Positions 42,701 to 50,235 of a stretch of DNA of 64,000 nucleotides are shown here, piece after piece (positions within the stretch are counted from its first letter, which is position 1; every line of letters begins with the position of its first letter). Origin of the DNA: Clostridiales bacterium (lineage in GTDB: Bacteria > Bacillota > Clostridia > Christensenellales > UBA1242). The stretch covers positions 81,422 through 145,421 of the forward strand of contig DPGI01000009.1 in NCBI GenBank assembly GCA_003522085.1, in the 5' to 3' direction. A program made the position numbers and the translations under genes. Below the pieces are notes generated by a model, which saw only the letters and a program-made list of their open reading frames with translations, was not told the origin of the DNA and made no database searches.

Positions 42701-44395
42701 AAAGGCACGGTTGTTTTAAAGGCTACTTATGAGCCTGATGGCAACAATTATTATCTTGGGTTTGACATCACTGGAACTACTGGAACTGTCAGAGAAGTAG
42801 AAAAGAGTGAAGAAGATAAGAAGAAAGGCACAATTCTTGCAACAGATGCATTGTATTGGCCTAGTGCAAACGATAAATACAGAACTTTAAGTGCGGGATA
42901 TTATAAGGTTCCTTACATGGATGGCTGGATTTATGGAACATCGGACACAACTCAAATTTCTATTTTGATAACCTTGACCTATAAAGCGACGGTAAAAAGC
43001 CAAGAGGAAAGCTGCGTAGTAGTTTACAACGCAAATATTACAAAGAAAGCTAAGTTTAATTCGACAGCGAAAGTAATTACAGATGGTCAGGAATTTACTT
43101 TAGCTCAATATATTGACATAACGGAAGGTGAAAATAAGGGTAGCGATAATAAAAAATACTATGATGATACAATAGCAGTTACAATTCCTGCACAAGGACA
43201 AGTAGTGTTGTCAGTTAGCATTTGTGAAGATAGAACAAAGTTAACATCTTGGAAGAATTATATGTTGATTAGAAACAATACTTCAACAACAAGCCAAAGA
43301 ACTGATTTCATTAGCATTTCAGAGATATATGGAAAAACTATTGATTTCAAAACAGGTGTTCGCGTTTCATGGGTTGGCCCTGATGGTTCATCAGTATATT
43401 ATGCTACACAACCAGTGGCAAGTCCAACAGGTAGCATAACCATAGAGAACACAGCCTATAATTATAAGATTCTTAAACTACAAGAAGGAACAGAAACCAA
43501 ATACAAGCTTGCTATGATAAAAGAAGTTAATGAAAATAGCGCATGGCGTATGGTTGATAACTATTCAGGATCTAAAGTAGTGCTGAATGATAAAACTTAT
43601 GAAGTTGGATTTGATATTCAGGCAGCCATACCAGCAGGAGTTAATCAACAAGCACAGCCGGAAAAGGTTAAATTGAAACTAGACAATACGTTGAATCAAG
43701 AAGAAGAACACATGTATCCACAACAGACGTTGGCAACTTATGACCATATTACAACGGATATTCTTTACATTGAAAGTGCTGAAAGAATCCCTTCACAGAC
43801 AAGCGTTACTGACGTTTATCAATACAGCATTACAAAGAGTTATATAATTAAAGCTAATGGAACTTATTATCAATATAAACATAACTTTATCATGACTCCT
43901 AAATATGCTTACTTCGACAACGGCTTAGGTCAAGAAGTTGTTAAAGAGATTCATAAGAATAATTGGGAGTATGATAACGCTAAAGGCTATACTGTTAATT
44001 TGGCAGATTGGGCAAAGGGAAAAACAGATAAATATTCTGATGTCACAGTAGCGCCCGCCGCTTTAGAAAAATCAATAGTAGAGAAGGGCGATACAGTTAA
44101 ACTAATGACAATTATCAAACCCAATACCACAACATCTGCACTTGAATTTACCATCGGTAAAGATGGAACAAGCTATACTGATGCTACTATTGATCCAATT
44201 ACAGGAACGATTACGACGGGTTCTCATTATGAGTTGAATAAAAACCAATACATCTTGATCAGAATTTGGATTAAGGCTTCAGGTGGACCAAATGGCAACT
44301 TCGATGGCAAAAAGTATGGTAATGCAAATTACAAGAAACTTCTTGGAGAGCTTAGAATCTATCTGACTGGCTCAACAAATACTTCAAATCCTTAA
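33782..44395 (+). CDS. Giant membrane-anchored surface protein (3537 aa), unknown
   Basis: One uninterrupted frame covers a sixth of the window. The N-terminus has a basic start (MKLKAPKTWQ) and one membrane span (LILILVSVIVLAIGGSFLAVYL), with no signal cleavage site obvious, so it is probably anchored with the rest outside. The body is Asn/Thr/Lys/Tyr-rich and beta-rich, in a chain of about 80-150-residue modules resembling bacterial Ig-like domains (pattern: strand, VEITDDYGYKIMFYFNLVP). At about residue 1420 a GDGDGDGKDDGD segment looks like a DxDxDG calcium loop. Thr-rich linkers occur near residues 2600 and 2760 (TET repeats). No LPxTG motif, no catalytic motif and hardly any Cys. Adhesin or S-layer-like matrix protein is the best guess. 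Confidence 0.8.
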   Translation: MKLKAPKTWQLILILVSVIVLAIGGSFLAVYLKTGFKPEVTPPESIEINDVDGVYNLSTTQYEAVKQFRLKITTPTENVTQNEITLSFASGVSVTTTEDGKISDGIIIVPQKVKMNEEFYVQLVQEAYLDSNSDEHILNKGGISHLIVTTQNNTLTSSQIQVAVDKPVGEIKLEAYNATTGDKLTADGANKISQGTNFVLKPTFYPEASQYMFSDDKNDAATTKRQKDIYYESASSNEGITLNYNDGDIYFVAGNETSAGNIINAYTFASAEDQAEFYANNSELAGLPLYTEAIRVLSTAEKAIKTQIKVDVVEANVGSFSIKPTAGSPFEFTVNKLFRISAGSSALAEKEISIRIRDIHDNDLSSMIKNVGLRIISIKDTNSGLDIVNDLSNFVTVKGGAIKIYDEKEYVLINSNVKNLNHAYWEISTNGEYEIVAEIKLFVQDENGDTHIFDNATERKVYMQSKENVESDIYWETGIVESGISMTIVYDKNGNVLSSEYKDDLRTISHVPSTNVYTKRVFFAYYDAAFPDGKDMGDYVAVTDDGAGMYTISSGETKKLYPLLNSYQLVAKEAIDFNLVFATVRTDAYGNPIMNASGTYTLEKISSKVLVSVKKTLQGFKSVVIDSIDEKYFVENRGYYAIPTGVENAFELKLTLKEASDAAIFENEKSKISFYASKDIAGKDRVGSDVFEFGEMTLAGGVVTIPVKTKADVNIAEKLGTKFFVRVEYNNSVAILDWTAQPADGDKQAGVVVYNQRPDGISNDFLENQTFNVTQTMTNTGSSEITIRGGKIAEPGYIGENAINQFAELINGENYTIITDVYGRAFKYDYTISSSNSKIVIADNNEKKITFGTGTEDGIIVTITAGSKSFNFTLNVSTTGVTGIKVDGKDQDNLANPKYSLDGKVEKDASGNYKEIVLKNTAGEGARNGLLDVFVSSGLYDPSYYTIKLKDEPSQALTEMITFEYGNTTTEIKSFKIKENFADDVTISFVATNSDSTLNFTFDITIKKYATEEKVDFANIKYGEYYDEDTGKTISQIGVADEDKGENFDPTATYVYSAFPIDLNKYVKVRLGEADTEGNVTYVNWAEIYKEKQDLEINSTVVGKIENGKLTFNDVYEPTQYTFTLYVLNGNKYAYYKDLTFVVCPNFKLVQKNKDLSVKNIKLDNDFTKYFELKRITLGYGTVQANGVGEITGISSYEVSKYYQLDTNKKFVSVLPLDLGYGETYKTITISAKTIINETEKVVATCSANLSLGFSIVNLASFSDLFMLGRTIRHNGYDAVWVDRNSATFVKDYKDTESGIGVKLNPVKNAYTIAATLITFTSASNNALVAGNSVYFQVYFTDGDNTLATWRIPFVWSRVGSKIASYPYETPSDSNTNNTDLNDTLNNPNNLFVEVEGGKTYYLVAPFEYYLEEGILTIVESIGDGDGDGKDDGDITYTSGETSGTFTFKGVSFTVNENNEIQATGVNGGKPISVGETFTITKDEVTTTYYYKAINTTDKKITIYKAYKGTKNESGCTINYKGEEPYTYTYKDSIFGQMLTSLGNNEYLTGLQQTDFADGTGYVFEALNNQKVYSITDNKLTINNIISENDVDTFFYIVQKTNKGSVENLRYKFTLKVKPNATNFVNVTYPFGGSAENLTVENGDTTNPPIDLKAKLGADTQNQGKHRIADIIKVNGIDVDISKDATLTVSQLLIDGTDYTSSYADNTRFTVAFEIVKDNATQKQTNLNVTFTNKANAKNITVKLLRAYPNVYGADFEYVFSINASSVEYFIKYNNAKPTVGNPEPGKPVGEFTVGTRDATWKLANTTDAQTVNVTTKQRTDSGESNVDPNKVVTVLTHDDLGKGYTVEYNYKAANPTLSIKLPAFRASEITRKVYFSVDGKVISTITLIIPATVVAKQVKPTLDAGNEYTITDLADVSETTDAKLTKIEICEDNDADVKKYVSIVNNKLVIKNSIASHEIKLKLSYTYGENTGFVIYTYEIAANIKPKQSLETQSLVAGTEYKKLSFTDLQDTTSVSANGFTLAWTAQDSGLFENISMTNDNSENSGNISIKANYVAITTSTTVTLTLSYENGLFTFDVSVPITIYPAVKLQTNYPNPSATENLTYESVKSGTEIKNFLSSAAEFASAERIKAAAANADVSNGEYIGSYNNEYSALINNALVKIIEQQNMGPVNCGENALSSSAETSAGINSTFTFTKGTGTGTSYVILQVKYHGVSINYTVYVFDNVVSGYVNSTIHRNGEVETIYQDRINTTDLFNKSRLLKLEVGASAIVGAVYYPYKVTVNDDGTYTDPIQLLQFQLKSEYVGRTIYVDSGKDKLTLAANQTIVFFAKAGADVTKDAVMTGVTFVRTAGRVEYRYATADGQSIDITNADMKTAATTAIPNANNTYIVGYYIGEKPTNTNGFKSQISYQVEMGLDIDVDRKFDASNSNSTPTIIEIEAHKGEYYRLVEQAGIRHPSTGELITAKSLGDSTISYEVVDVKGNAQYARKFDNYKEFKYRNLKHEDYLKLHDIAEDVGGKKIYDYYLFGLGCAADGDYVLLKIIYTNGGEHQNFFVAIKIVPDYEITLAGEKYEPVVENNSAYVTNKDKPYVFTPVKTTTTTTEGESTTTTTTYKEMTLAASGSGEQLISAIRTNWNSTNIAYSFDYVLTQQENSEYNTEANLTKLRLKDNGWGESSPYKPNSTTIKFAPAEVVFGVKQYFVEITDDYGYKIMFYFNLVPADDQTPTVYEAVSTLNFIEGEDFDIGLVYDAISINEVKDETTETTETTETTEQTPKTAEIEYNKAPESDAIKKIILQNIDAWGLTTNYTASLNGISGLTDKYQTAPKFHDVTVKDVTFKYESDKGVSAGSVDVNKYKEFSLGSGGAVKVGSYYSYNGVTYLTQYNGTKVSLSTTLTGEITGTTTGEGESATTTYTWKTPNIVNNQGAEMVNGKIKIKVGESLYGEGGTIKIDVDGNIYTTYFVEKIEYNESTKKGTVVLKATYEPDGNNYYLGFDITGTTGTVREVEKSEEDKKKGTILATDALYWPSANDKYRTLSAGYYKVPYMDGWIYGTSDTTQISILITLTYKATVKSQEESCVVVYNANITKKAKFNSTAKVITDGQEFTLAQYIDITEGENKGSDNKKYYDDTIAVTIPAQGQVVLSVSICEDRTKLTSWKNYMLIRNNTSTTSQRTDFISISEIYGKTIDFKTGVRVSWVGPDGSSVYYATQPVASPTGSITIENTAYNYKILKLQEGTETKYKLAMIKEVNENSAWRMVDNYSGSKVVLNDKTYEVGFDIQAAIPAGVNQQAQPEKVKLKLDNTLNQEEEHMYPQQTLATYDHITTDILYIESAERIPSQTSVTDVYQYSITKSYIIKANGTYYQYKHNFIMTPKYAYFDNGLGQEVVKEIHKNNWEYDNAKGYTVNLADWAKGKTDKYSDVTVAPAALEKSIVEKGDTVKLMTIIKPNTTTSALEFTIGKDGTSYTDATIDPITGTITTGSHYELNKNQYILIRIWIKASGGPNGNFDGKKYGNANYKKLLGELRIYLTGSTNTSNP
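42062..42096 (+). repeat. In-frame 9-bp microsatellite in the giant gene
   Basis: About four tandem copies of ACAACAGAA-type 9-mers encode a Thr-Glu-Thr chain. The repeat unit is a multiple of three, so slippage would change the linker length without breaking the frame. Confidence 0.75.
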
Positions 44396-44400
44396 CAACA

Positions 44401-44436
44401 AAAATGTCAAAGCAAAAATGCTTTGGCATTTTTTTG
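44401..44436 (+). terminator. Terminator of the giant gene, overlapping the next promoter
   Basis: AAAATGTCAAAGC (44401-44413), 6-base loop, GCTTTGGCATTTT (44420-44432), with one G-T pair, then T residues. Its 3' arm contains the -35 of the cls promoter. Confidence 0.85.
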
Positions 44437-44451
44437 AAAAAAGTATATACT
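44423..44451 (+). promoter_or_regulatory. Promoter of cls, +1 on the start codon
   Basis: TTGGCA (44423-44428), 17-bp spacer, TATACT (44446-44451). ATG 44458 is seven bases downstream with no Shine-Dalgarno: a second likely leaderless gene. Confidence 0.6.
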
Positions 44452-44457
44452 ATTTTT

Positions 44458-45915
44458 ATGCATTGGATTTCTTGGGTATTTTTAGGATTTGGTGTAGTTG
44501 GCATTGTAAACCTATTGTTGTTGATAGGGATGGTTTTTCTCGAAAAGAAAAAGCCACAAACTATCATGGCGTGGATGGCGATTTTAACATTCTTGCCCAT
44601 TATCGGATTCGTATTTTATATGTTGCTGGGCAGTGGGCTGAGCCATCGTGTCAAAAGCATGATTAAAAAGAAAGCAATTTCTGAAAAAGACGTTTTGAAA
44701 AACATTAAAGGATTGAAAACTTTTTCGGAAGTTATTGGGCTTAAGGTGTTAAGTCGCGACGCCGAACTTGTTAAACTTTGCTTTGACATGGGCGGATATC
44801 CTTGTATTGGCAACGACGTAAAAATCTTCTGCCATGGCATGGAGAAAATGGCTATTTTAAAACAAGACCTTTTAGAAGCTAAGAAATCGATCAACCTTGA
44901 ATACTATATTTTCGCCAACGACAGGATTGGAAAAGAAATTATGGGCATTCTTATCAAAAAGGCGAAAGATGGAGTGAAGGTTAAACTTATTTATGACTCA
45001 ATCGGAAGCAAGAAGAGCTCACGCAGATTTTTCAAGAAACTTGAAAAGGCTGGTGGCGAAGTTGCGGAATTTTTCCCACCTTTCTTACACGTTCGTTCAA
45101 TAAATTTGAAAGTAAACTATCGAAATCACAGGAAGATTGCGGTTATTGATGGCAAAATTGCTTACACGGGCGGAATAAACATCCGTGATGACCATATGGG
45201 AATGAAGAAAAAACTTTCACCTTGGCGCGATGCAAGCATACGTATCGAAGGCAGTGGCGTATATCCACTTCAAAACATATTCTTGGATGATTGGCGTTAT
45301 GCTAAAAAAGATGAAACGCCTGTTGAAAAATATCTCAAATTTTATTTCCCTGTGCCAGAACCAAAGGGCGACGTCGCTTTGCAGGTGCTGACATCTGGAC
45401 CTGACAGCGAGTTACAAAAGATTAAAGAAGCTTACATTAAAATGATTGTAAGTGCAAAGAAAAGGGTTTATTTGCAGACTCCATATTTTGTGCCTGACGA
45501 TGCGTTTATGTCGGCGCTTACGATTGCGAAAAAGAGTGGGGTTGATGTTCGAATTATGTTGCCTGCAAAGCCTGACAAGCGCGCCGTTTATTTGCCAACG
45601 CTTTCATATGCAAGAGAAATGGCGGAAGTGGGCATTAAGATTTATTTTTACAATGGATTTTTGCACGCAAAAACGCTGCTTGTCGACGACAACAAATTGT
45701 CGATTGGAAGTTGCAATCTTGACAACCGCTCGTTTGGGCTTAACTTTGAGTGCACGGCGATTATGTATAGCGAAGAATTGACGAAAAAATATCTTGAATT
45801 CTTGGAAGAAGATTTTATGAATTCAGTTGTCGCAGATGAAGCATACTTTAAAAAGATTCCGCTTTTAACCAAAATGGGGCAAGCGTTTTATAGAATGCTT
45901 TCGCCGCTGCTTTAA
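44458..45915 (+). CDS. cls: Cardiolipin synthase, phospholipase D type
   Basis: Condenses two phosphatidylglycerols to cardiolipin in the membrane. From the ATG at 44458 it is 485 aa. Two N-terminal spans (WISWVFLGFGVVGIVNLLLLIGMVFL; TIMAWMAILTFLPIIGFVFYMLLG) are followed by two PLD domains with HRKIAVIDG (first HKD, in NYRNHRKIAVIDGKIAYTGG) and HAKTLLVDD (second HKD, followed by SIGSCNLDNRSFGLNFE). An upstream in-frame ATG at 44404 is rejected because it lies inside the terminator of the previous gene, upstream of this promoter. Confidence 0.94.
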   Translation: MHWISWVFLGFGVVGIVNLLLLIGMVFLEKKKPQTIMAWMAILTFLPIIGFVFYMLLGSGLSHRVKSMIKKKAISEKDVLKNIKGLKTFSEVIGLKVLSRDAELVKLCFDMGGYPCIGNDVKIFCHGMEKMAILKQDLLEAKKSINLEYYIFANDRIGKEIMGILIKKAKDGVKVKLIYDSIGSKKSSRRFFKKLEKAGGEVAEFFPPFLHVRSINLKVNYRNHRKIAVIDGKIAYTGGINIRDDHMGMKKKLSPWRDASIRIEGSGVYPLQNIFLDDWRYAKKDETPVEKYLKFYFPVPEPKGDVALQVLTSGPDSELQKIKEAYIKMIVSAKKRVYLQTPYFVPDDAFMSALTIAKKSGVDVRIMLPAKPDKRAVYLPTLSYAREMAEVGIKIYFYNGFLHAKTLLVDDNKLSIGSCNLDNRSFGLNFECTAIMYSEELTKKYLEFLEEDFMNSVVADEAYFKKIPLLTKMGQAFYRMLSPLL

Positions 45916-45964
45916 AATTTGCTTATTGCGCCTTTATTGATTTTTACAACCACAGGAGGCAAAA

Positions 45965-46600
45965 ATGAACTATTTAGATATAAAAAAATCAAAATTTTAC
46001 AACGAAACTTACAAAGAGATTGAAGAGCTGAAAAAGAACTTTCCTGTCAATCATGGATTTAAACATGTAAATCATGTGATAGAGTATGCTAAAAGTTTGG
46101 CAAATCTTTACAATCTTAATAATCAACAAAGAAAGTTATTGTATATTGCATGCGCTTTGCATGATGTGGGCTATATAAAAGGAAGAGAAGAACACGCGGC
46201 AAGCGGCAGTGAAATTGCAAGAGAATTTCTTGCAAACAGTGATTTAAAACCGCAAGAGATTGATGTTGTGTGTAATGCCATTGCGAGCCACGGCGGGAAA
46301 AAGAGAGAGGATTTTTTAGATCCCGTTTCGAGATGTTTAGCGATTGCAGACAAAATGGACTTTACTAGAAGACGTTATGATTTAAAAAATATGGCGCATG
46401 ACCATGTATTTAAAACGATTTTAGAGACAGATTTGCGTATTGAAGATGATTGTTACAACTTTGACATAATCGCATCGTCTGATTTTAAAAAAGATGAATT
46501 TAACGACGATTATTTCGGTGCGAAACTAAATAGATTTTTAGGGTTGCTGAGCGGAACGTTTGGCATGACTTACAAAATTAACTTTATAATCAAAAAATAG
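45965..46600 (+). CDS. HD-domain phosphohydrolase
   Basis: A 211-aa HD-superfamily protein. Metal-binding residues are seen in HGFKHVNHVIEYA (first His), ACALHDVGYIKGREEH (the HD pair and downstream His), IASHGG and CLAIADKMD (final Asp). HD proteins hydrolyse nucleotides or act as phosphodiesterases; this one is a stand-alone domain with no synthetase part, and its substrate is unknown. A consensus ACAGGAGG precedes the ATG. It is probably cotranscribed with cls, 49 bp upstream, and ends at a long bidirectional terminator. Confidence 0.87.
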   Translation: MNYLDIKKSKFYNETYKEIEELKKNFPVNHGFKHVNHVIEYAKSLANLYNLNNQQRKLLYIACALHDVGYIKGREEHAASGSEIAREFLANSDLKPQEIDVVCNAIASHGGKKREDFLDPVSRCLAIADKMDFTRRRYDLKNMAHDHVFKTILETDLRIEDDCYNFDIIASSDFKKDEFNDDYFGAKLNRFLGLLSGTFGMTYKINFIIKK

Positions 46601-46620
46601 AAAAGATAGAAAAATTAGAG

Positions 46621-46658
46621 CAAACAAAAAACAGACCGTTGGGTCTGTTTTTTGTTTG
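46621..46658. terminator. Bidirectional terminator, 17-bp perfect stem
   Basis: Perfect arms 46621-46637 (ending CAGACC) and 46642-46658 (starting GGTCTG) around loop GTTG. It lies between convergent genes and serves both. Confidence 0.9.
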
Positions 46659-46675
46659 TAGTGAATGGAGAAGAG

Positions 46676-47902
46676 TTAGGCAACCGATTTATAGTTTAAT
46701 GAAGATGCGGTTACGGTTGCGGTGTATATGCCGGTGGTTCTGACTACTGAAATTTTGAACGTGTCGCCAGGACGAACTTTTAAGAAGAATTCGTTAAGTT
46801 CAAATTCGCGGCTGAGTTCAAGTTTTGTTTCGCCAAGTTGGACTGATACGACCTTGTCGCCAACTAAAAGTCCGCTAGTGAGTGCCATTCCAGAAGATTC
46901 CGTCACGATTATATCTTCTTTCATATATGTGAGTTTTGTTTCTTCGTCATATACGGCTTTGTTGTTTGCAATGCCGGTTGTGAGGCCTAAGTTGTATAAT
47001 TTCACGCCAGAATATCCGCTTTTTTCATAGTTGTAAATGATGTTGTCTGCAACGTTGATTGCAAGGTTGGTTGGGATTGCCATGCCAATGTTTTGCGCGT
47101 CGTTGATGCCGGCGTTTACTATGCCAAGCAATCTTGCTTTTTCATCAAACAAGCCGCCGCCTGAGTTGCCGCCATTGATTGGCGCGTCTGTGCGAAGACA
47201 TCTGACTACTACATCGTAAAAGTCTGAATATTGAATGTATTCTGATTCAACGCTGACGATTCCTTTTGTCGCGCTGATGCCTATGCCGAGTGGGTTGCCG
47301 ATTGCGATTGCTGTTTCGCCAAGGTGCGCTGGGTTGGTGGCTATGTCTGCTGCACGAACGCAACTGTTTTTGATAATGTCACTGTTTGAAATCTTTAAAA
47401 CCGCTATGTCATAGTTTAATGCGCCGCCCACATATTCGCAGGCGATTACTTGCTGGCCGTAGGTGATGCTTACGCTGCCGTCGCTGAGTTCGGTTGCGGT
47501 TGTGCCTTCGCTGCCATAAATTTCAGCGTAAATCTTTTTTGCAATATGGTTTGATGTTGTATAAGATTTGTTGTAAACCACGTGATAGTTGGTGACGATG
47601 TATGCGTCGCCCGCAGCTTTGTCAAGTTTATATATTATTCCTGCGCCGGCACTGAACACTGTTTGGCTGGTGGTCGAGCCAAAGACGGACGAAGCGAGAG
47701 TGTTGCCTTCTGTGTAAATGCTTACTACGCTTAAAACCGCTTTGTTGGTGGCTTCTTCAATGTCGGATGTTGTTATTTTGTCAACCGAAACGATTGGAGA
47801 AACGTAGGTCGTGTCGATTCCACATGCCGACATGAGCAGCGTGAAACATGGAATTAAAATCGCCATAAATATCGCAGCAAAAATCTTTTGGTGTTTTTTC
47901 AT
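46676..47902 (-). CDS. HtrA/DegP-like serine protease lipoprotein
   Basis: A 408-aa S1C trypsin-fold protease. Signal peptide with lipobox LMSAC (Cys27), so probably a lipoprotein on the outer face of the membrane instead of the usual membrane-anchored HtrA. Catalytic triad: His107 (TNYHVV), Asp165 (YDIAVLKI) and Ser247 (GGNSGGGLF), with the typical ETAIAIGNPLGIGISATKGIVS. A C-terminal PDZ-like domain (GMALTSGLLVGDKVVSVQLGETKL ... LKVRPGDTFKISVVRTTGIYTATV) follows. It likely degrades or refolds misfolded exported proteins. Two inserts between strands (e.g. IYGSEGTTATELSDGS) are longer than usual. Divergent from helD. Confidence 0.93.
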   Translation of the reverse strand: MKKHQKIFAAIFMAILIPCFTLLMSACGIDTTYVSPIVSVDKITTSDIEEATNKAVLSVVSIYTEGNTLASSVFGSTTSQTVFSAGAGIIYKLDKAAGDAYIVTNYHVVYNKSYTTSNHIAKKIYAEIYGSEGTTATELSDGSVSITYGQQVIACEYVGGALNYDIAVLKISNSDIIKNSCVRAADIATNPAHLGETAIAIGNPLGIGISATKGIVSVESEYIQYSDFYDVVVRCLRTDAPINGGNSGGGLFDEKARLLGIVNAGINDAQNIGMAIPTNLAINVADNIIYNYEKSGYSGVKLYNLGLTTGIANNKAVYDEETKLTYMKEDIIVTESSGMALTSGLLVGDKVVSVQLGETKLELSREFELNEFFLKVRPGDTFKISVVRTTGIYTATVTASSLNYKSVA

Positions 47903-47992
47903 ATAAACCTCACTTATATAAGAATAGTATAATCATTTTTCTTTTTAAAATCAACTTAATCAAATCACATGCCATTTGTTATTTAAACATGC

Positions 47993-48021
47993 TTGCAAAT
48001 TTTTTTAAAAAATGATATAAT
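47993..48021 (+). promoter_or_regulatory. Promoter of helD
   Basis: TTGCAA (47993-47998), 17-bp spacer, perfect TATAAT (48016-48021). AGGGAGG at 48038-48044 selects the ATG at 48051 over that at 48045, which abuts the Shine-Dalgarno. Confidence 0.7.
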
Positions 48022-48050
48022 AGCACAGTTTATTTTTAGGGAGGATGAAA

Positions 48051-50102
48051 ATGCAGGAAGAAAAACGCTATTTATCCCAAGTTGAAGAAGCTATTGACGA
48101 GAATGTCAAACTGCTAACAGAAGAAAGAGATGGACAGCAGGACTTCTTTGACAAAACCAAATCCGAGTTTACATCTTCATTTTATGAAGACGATGCAGTT
48201 ATGATGTCACGCTATAAAACGACGCTGGCTGAGACTGAAAATCAAATTGAACTTTTGTCAAAACGCATCGAATCACTTAAAAAACAAAAACCAAGGCCAT
48301 ATTTTGCAAGAGTAGATTTTCATGACAATCAACTTGGAACAGACCAAAAAATATACATAGGTCTTTCACATATTTCTGATTCAAACAAACAATACGTTTG
48401 CGATTGGCGCGCGCCTATCAGCAGCCTTTATTATGATTATGACGAGGGCGATGCCGAATATGAATCACCAGATGGCGAAGTAAAAGGCAAGATTACGCTT
48501 AAACGCCAATTTGGAATTTCTGATGGCAAGTTGAATTATTACGTTGACACAAAGCAAAATATAAACGACGAAATTCTGCAACAAGTGCTAAGCAAAAATT
48601 CTTCAACCAAAATGCAAGAAATTGTTTCGACAATTCAAAAAGAGCAAAACGCTATCATACGTGAAGAAAAATTCAGAACGATTTTAGTTCAGGGTGTGGC
48701 TGGCTCGGGAAAGACAAGCATTGCATTACATAGGGCAGGATATTTGCTTTTCAAACATAAAAACGACTTTAACAGCAATGACGTTTTGATTTTGTCACCT
48801 TCAAATCTTTTTTCAAGTTATGTAAGTGAAGTTCTGCCAGAACTTGGCGAAGATAATGTTATTGAAATGACCTTCTCACATATTGCAAAGACCGAACTGA
48901 AAAAGAAGATTCAACCGCGAGAAAAACTTATTGATGAAATTTACGCAAACAAAAATCAGACAAAACTTAATGAAATTGCCTATAAGGCATCGTTTGAGTT
49001 TTTGAACGATTTACTTGAATTTTTAAATAAATCATATGCTTCGCTTTTTGATCCAAAAGACTTGGTATTTAAACCAAAAGATGCGGACGTAAACTCATAT
49101 AATGCATTCACCTTTACGCGCGATGAAATGATGCACTTGTATTTTGAAGTGTTTGGCTCGTTGCCTGTTAACAAGCGTATTGATTACATGACAGACTATC
49201 TTATTGAGAGATTTGGTCTCAGGGCAGAAGAGAGCGAACTTATAAAGCCACGTTTTAAAAGCATGCTTTACAAGTTTTTCCCTATTGACGACATTTACAA
49301 AATTTGCAACGTTTTTTATGCAAGAATGGGGCTCAGCCAACCCGCTTTTGATACTGTGCCATATGAAGATGCGGCGGCTTTGCTTGTTATTAAAGAATAT
49401 ACGCAAGGGTTAAGCCATGAATATGGGATTAAATATGTGATTATTGATGAAATGCAAGATTTTTCTCCAATGCACTTTTATTTCTTCAATCGCATTTGGG
49501 ATTGTCCAAAAATTATTTTAGGGGATATTAATCAGTGTATTGAAAAAACGCTGTCAAAGAAATATCTCATAGAACTTGCAAGATTTTTGAAAGCAAAGAC
49601 AATCGTGCTTAACAAAACATATCGCGCAACCCGTCAGATTTCACAATTCAGCGAAAATCTGATTGGGCTTAAAGGCGTTGTTAATTTTAACCGTGAAGGG
49701 AAAGAACCAAGAATTATTCGCACAAACTCAACCGAAGAAGCATTGCTTAAACTTATCAAAGAGGCGGAGGGGAAATTTACGCATACTGCCATAGTTTGCA
49801 AGACCAGCGAAGAAGTGGCGCGCGTTTCAAATATGTTAAAAGATAAGGTTAAGTTTGAAGTTATCGTTGGTTCAGATGAAAGTTTTGACTATCCACTTGT
49901 AGTTACGACAGCTTCAACTTCGAAGGGAATTGAATTTGATTATGTAATAATTCCATTTGTAGATGAAGCAAATTATCATTCACCACTCGACAGAAATATG
50001 CTTTATGTCGCTTCGACAAGAGCCTTGCATGAACTTGATATCCTTTACGAAGGCAAGAAATCAAAATTCTTAAAAAGGCATGAATATACAAAAAACGACT
50101 AA
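48051..50102 (+). CDS. HelD-like RNA polymerase recycling ATPase (UvrD/Rep superfamily)
   Basis: A 683-aa superfamily 1 ATPase of the HelD type, which pulls stalled RNA polymerase off DNA. The N-terminal coiled coil (LSQVEEAIDENVKLL ... ETENQIELLSKRIESLKKQ) enters the secondary channel in HelD. YFARVDFHDN and the CDWRAPISSLYYDY segment are typical of the family. The ATPase core has Walker A GVAGSGKTS (about residue 223), Walker B YVIIDEMQDFSP, motif IV-type NKTYRATRQI, motif V ASTSKGIEFDYVII and motif VI MLYVASTRALHELDILY. A true UvrD helicase is less likely because the N-terminus differs. Confidence 0.92.
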   Translation: MQEEKRYLSQVEEAIDENVKLLTEERDGQQDFFDKTKSEFTSSFYEDDAVMMSRYKTTLAETENQIELLSKRIESLKKQKPRPYFARVDFHDNQLGTDQKIYIGLSHISDSNKQYVCDWRAPISSLYYDYDEGDAEYESPDGEVKGKITLKRQFGISDGKLNYYVDTKQNINDEILQQVLSKNSSTKMQEIVSTIQKEQNAIIREEKFRTILVQGVAGSGKTSIALHRAGYLLFKHKNDFNSNDVLILSPSNLFSSYVSEVLPELGEDNVIEMTFSHIAKTELKKKIQPREKLIDEIYANKNQTKLNEIAYKASFEFLNDLLEFLNKSYASLFDPKDLVFKPKDADVNSYNAFTFTRDEMMHLYFEVFGSLPVNKRIDYMTDYLIERFGLRAEESELIKPRFKSMLYKFFPIDDIYKICNVFYARMGLSQPAFDTVPYEDAAALLVIKEYTQGLSHEYGIKYVIIDEMQDFSPMHFYFFNRIWDCPKIILGDINQCIEKTLSKKYLIELARFLKAKTIVLNKTYRATRQISQFSENLIGLKGVVNFNREGKEPRIIRTNSTEEALLKLIKEAEGKFTHTAIVCKTSEEVARVSNMLKDKVKFEVIVGSDESFDYPLVVTTASTSKGIEFDYVIIPFVDEANYHSPLDRNMLYVASTRALHELDILYEGKKSKFLKRHEYTKND

Positions 50103-50235
50103 TAATTATGCCATAATGGCGGAGGGGTGGAGCATAAAGTAAAACGTGATAGAAACAAATTGACTATCACACGTTAAAAAAGCATAAAAACCTAAAACCA
50201 AAATAAAGGCAAATAGCGATTTTGCTACAAATTTA

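Noticed and set aside
44404..44457. In-frame upstream ATG for cardiolipin synthase
   Set aside because: It is inside the terminator stem of the giant gene and upstream of the cls promoter.
47903..48044. Regulatory RNA between htrA-like gene and helD
   Set aside because: Short divergent promoter region; no stem pattern beyond the helD promoter.
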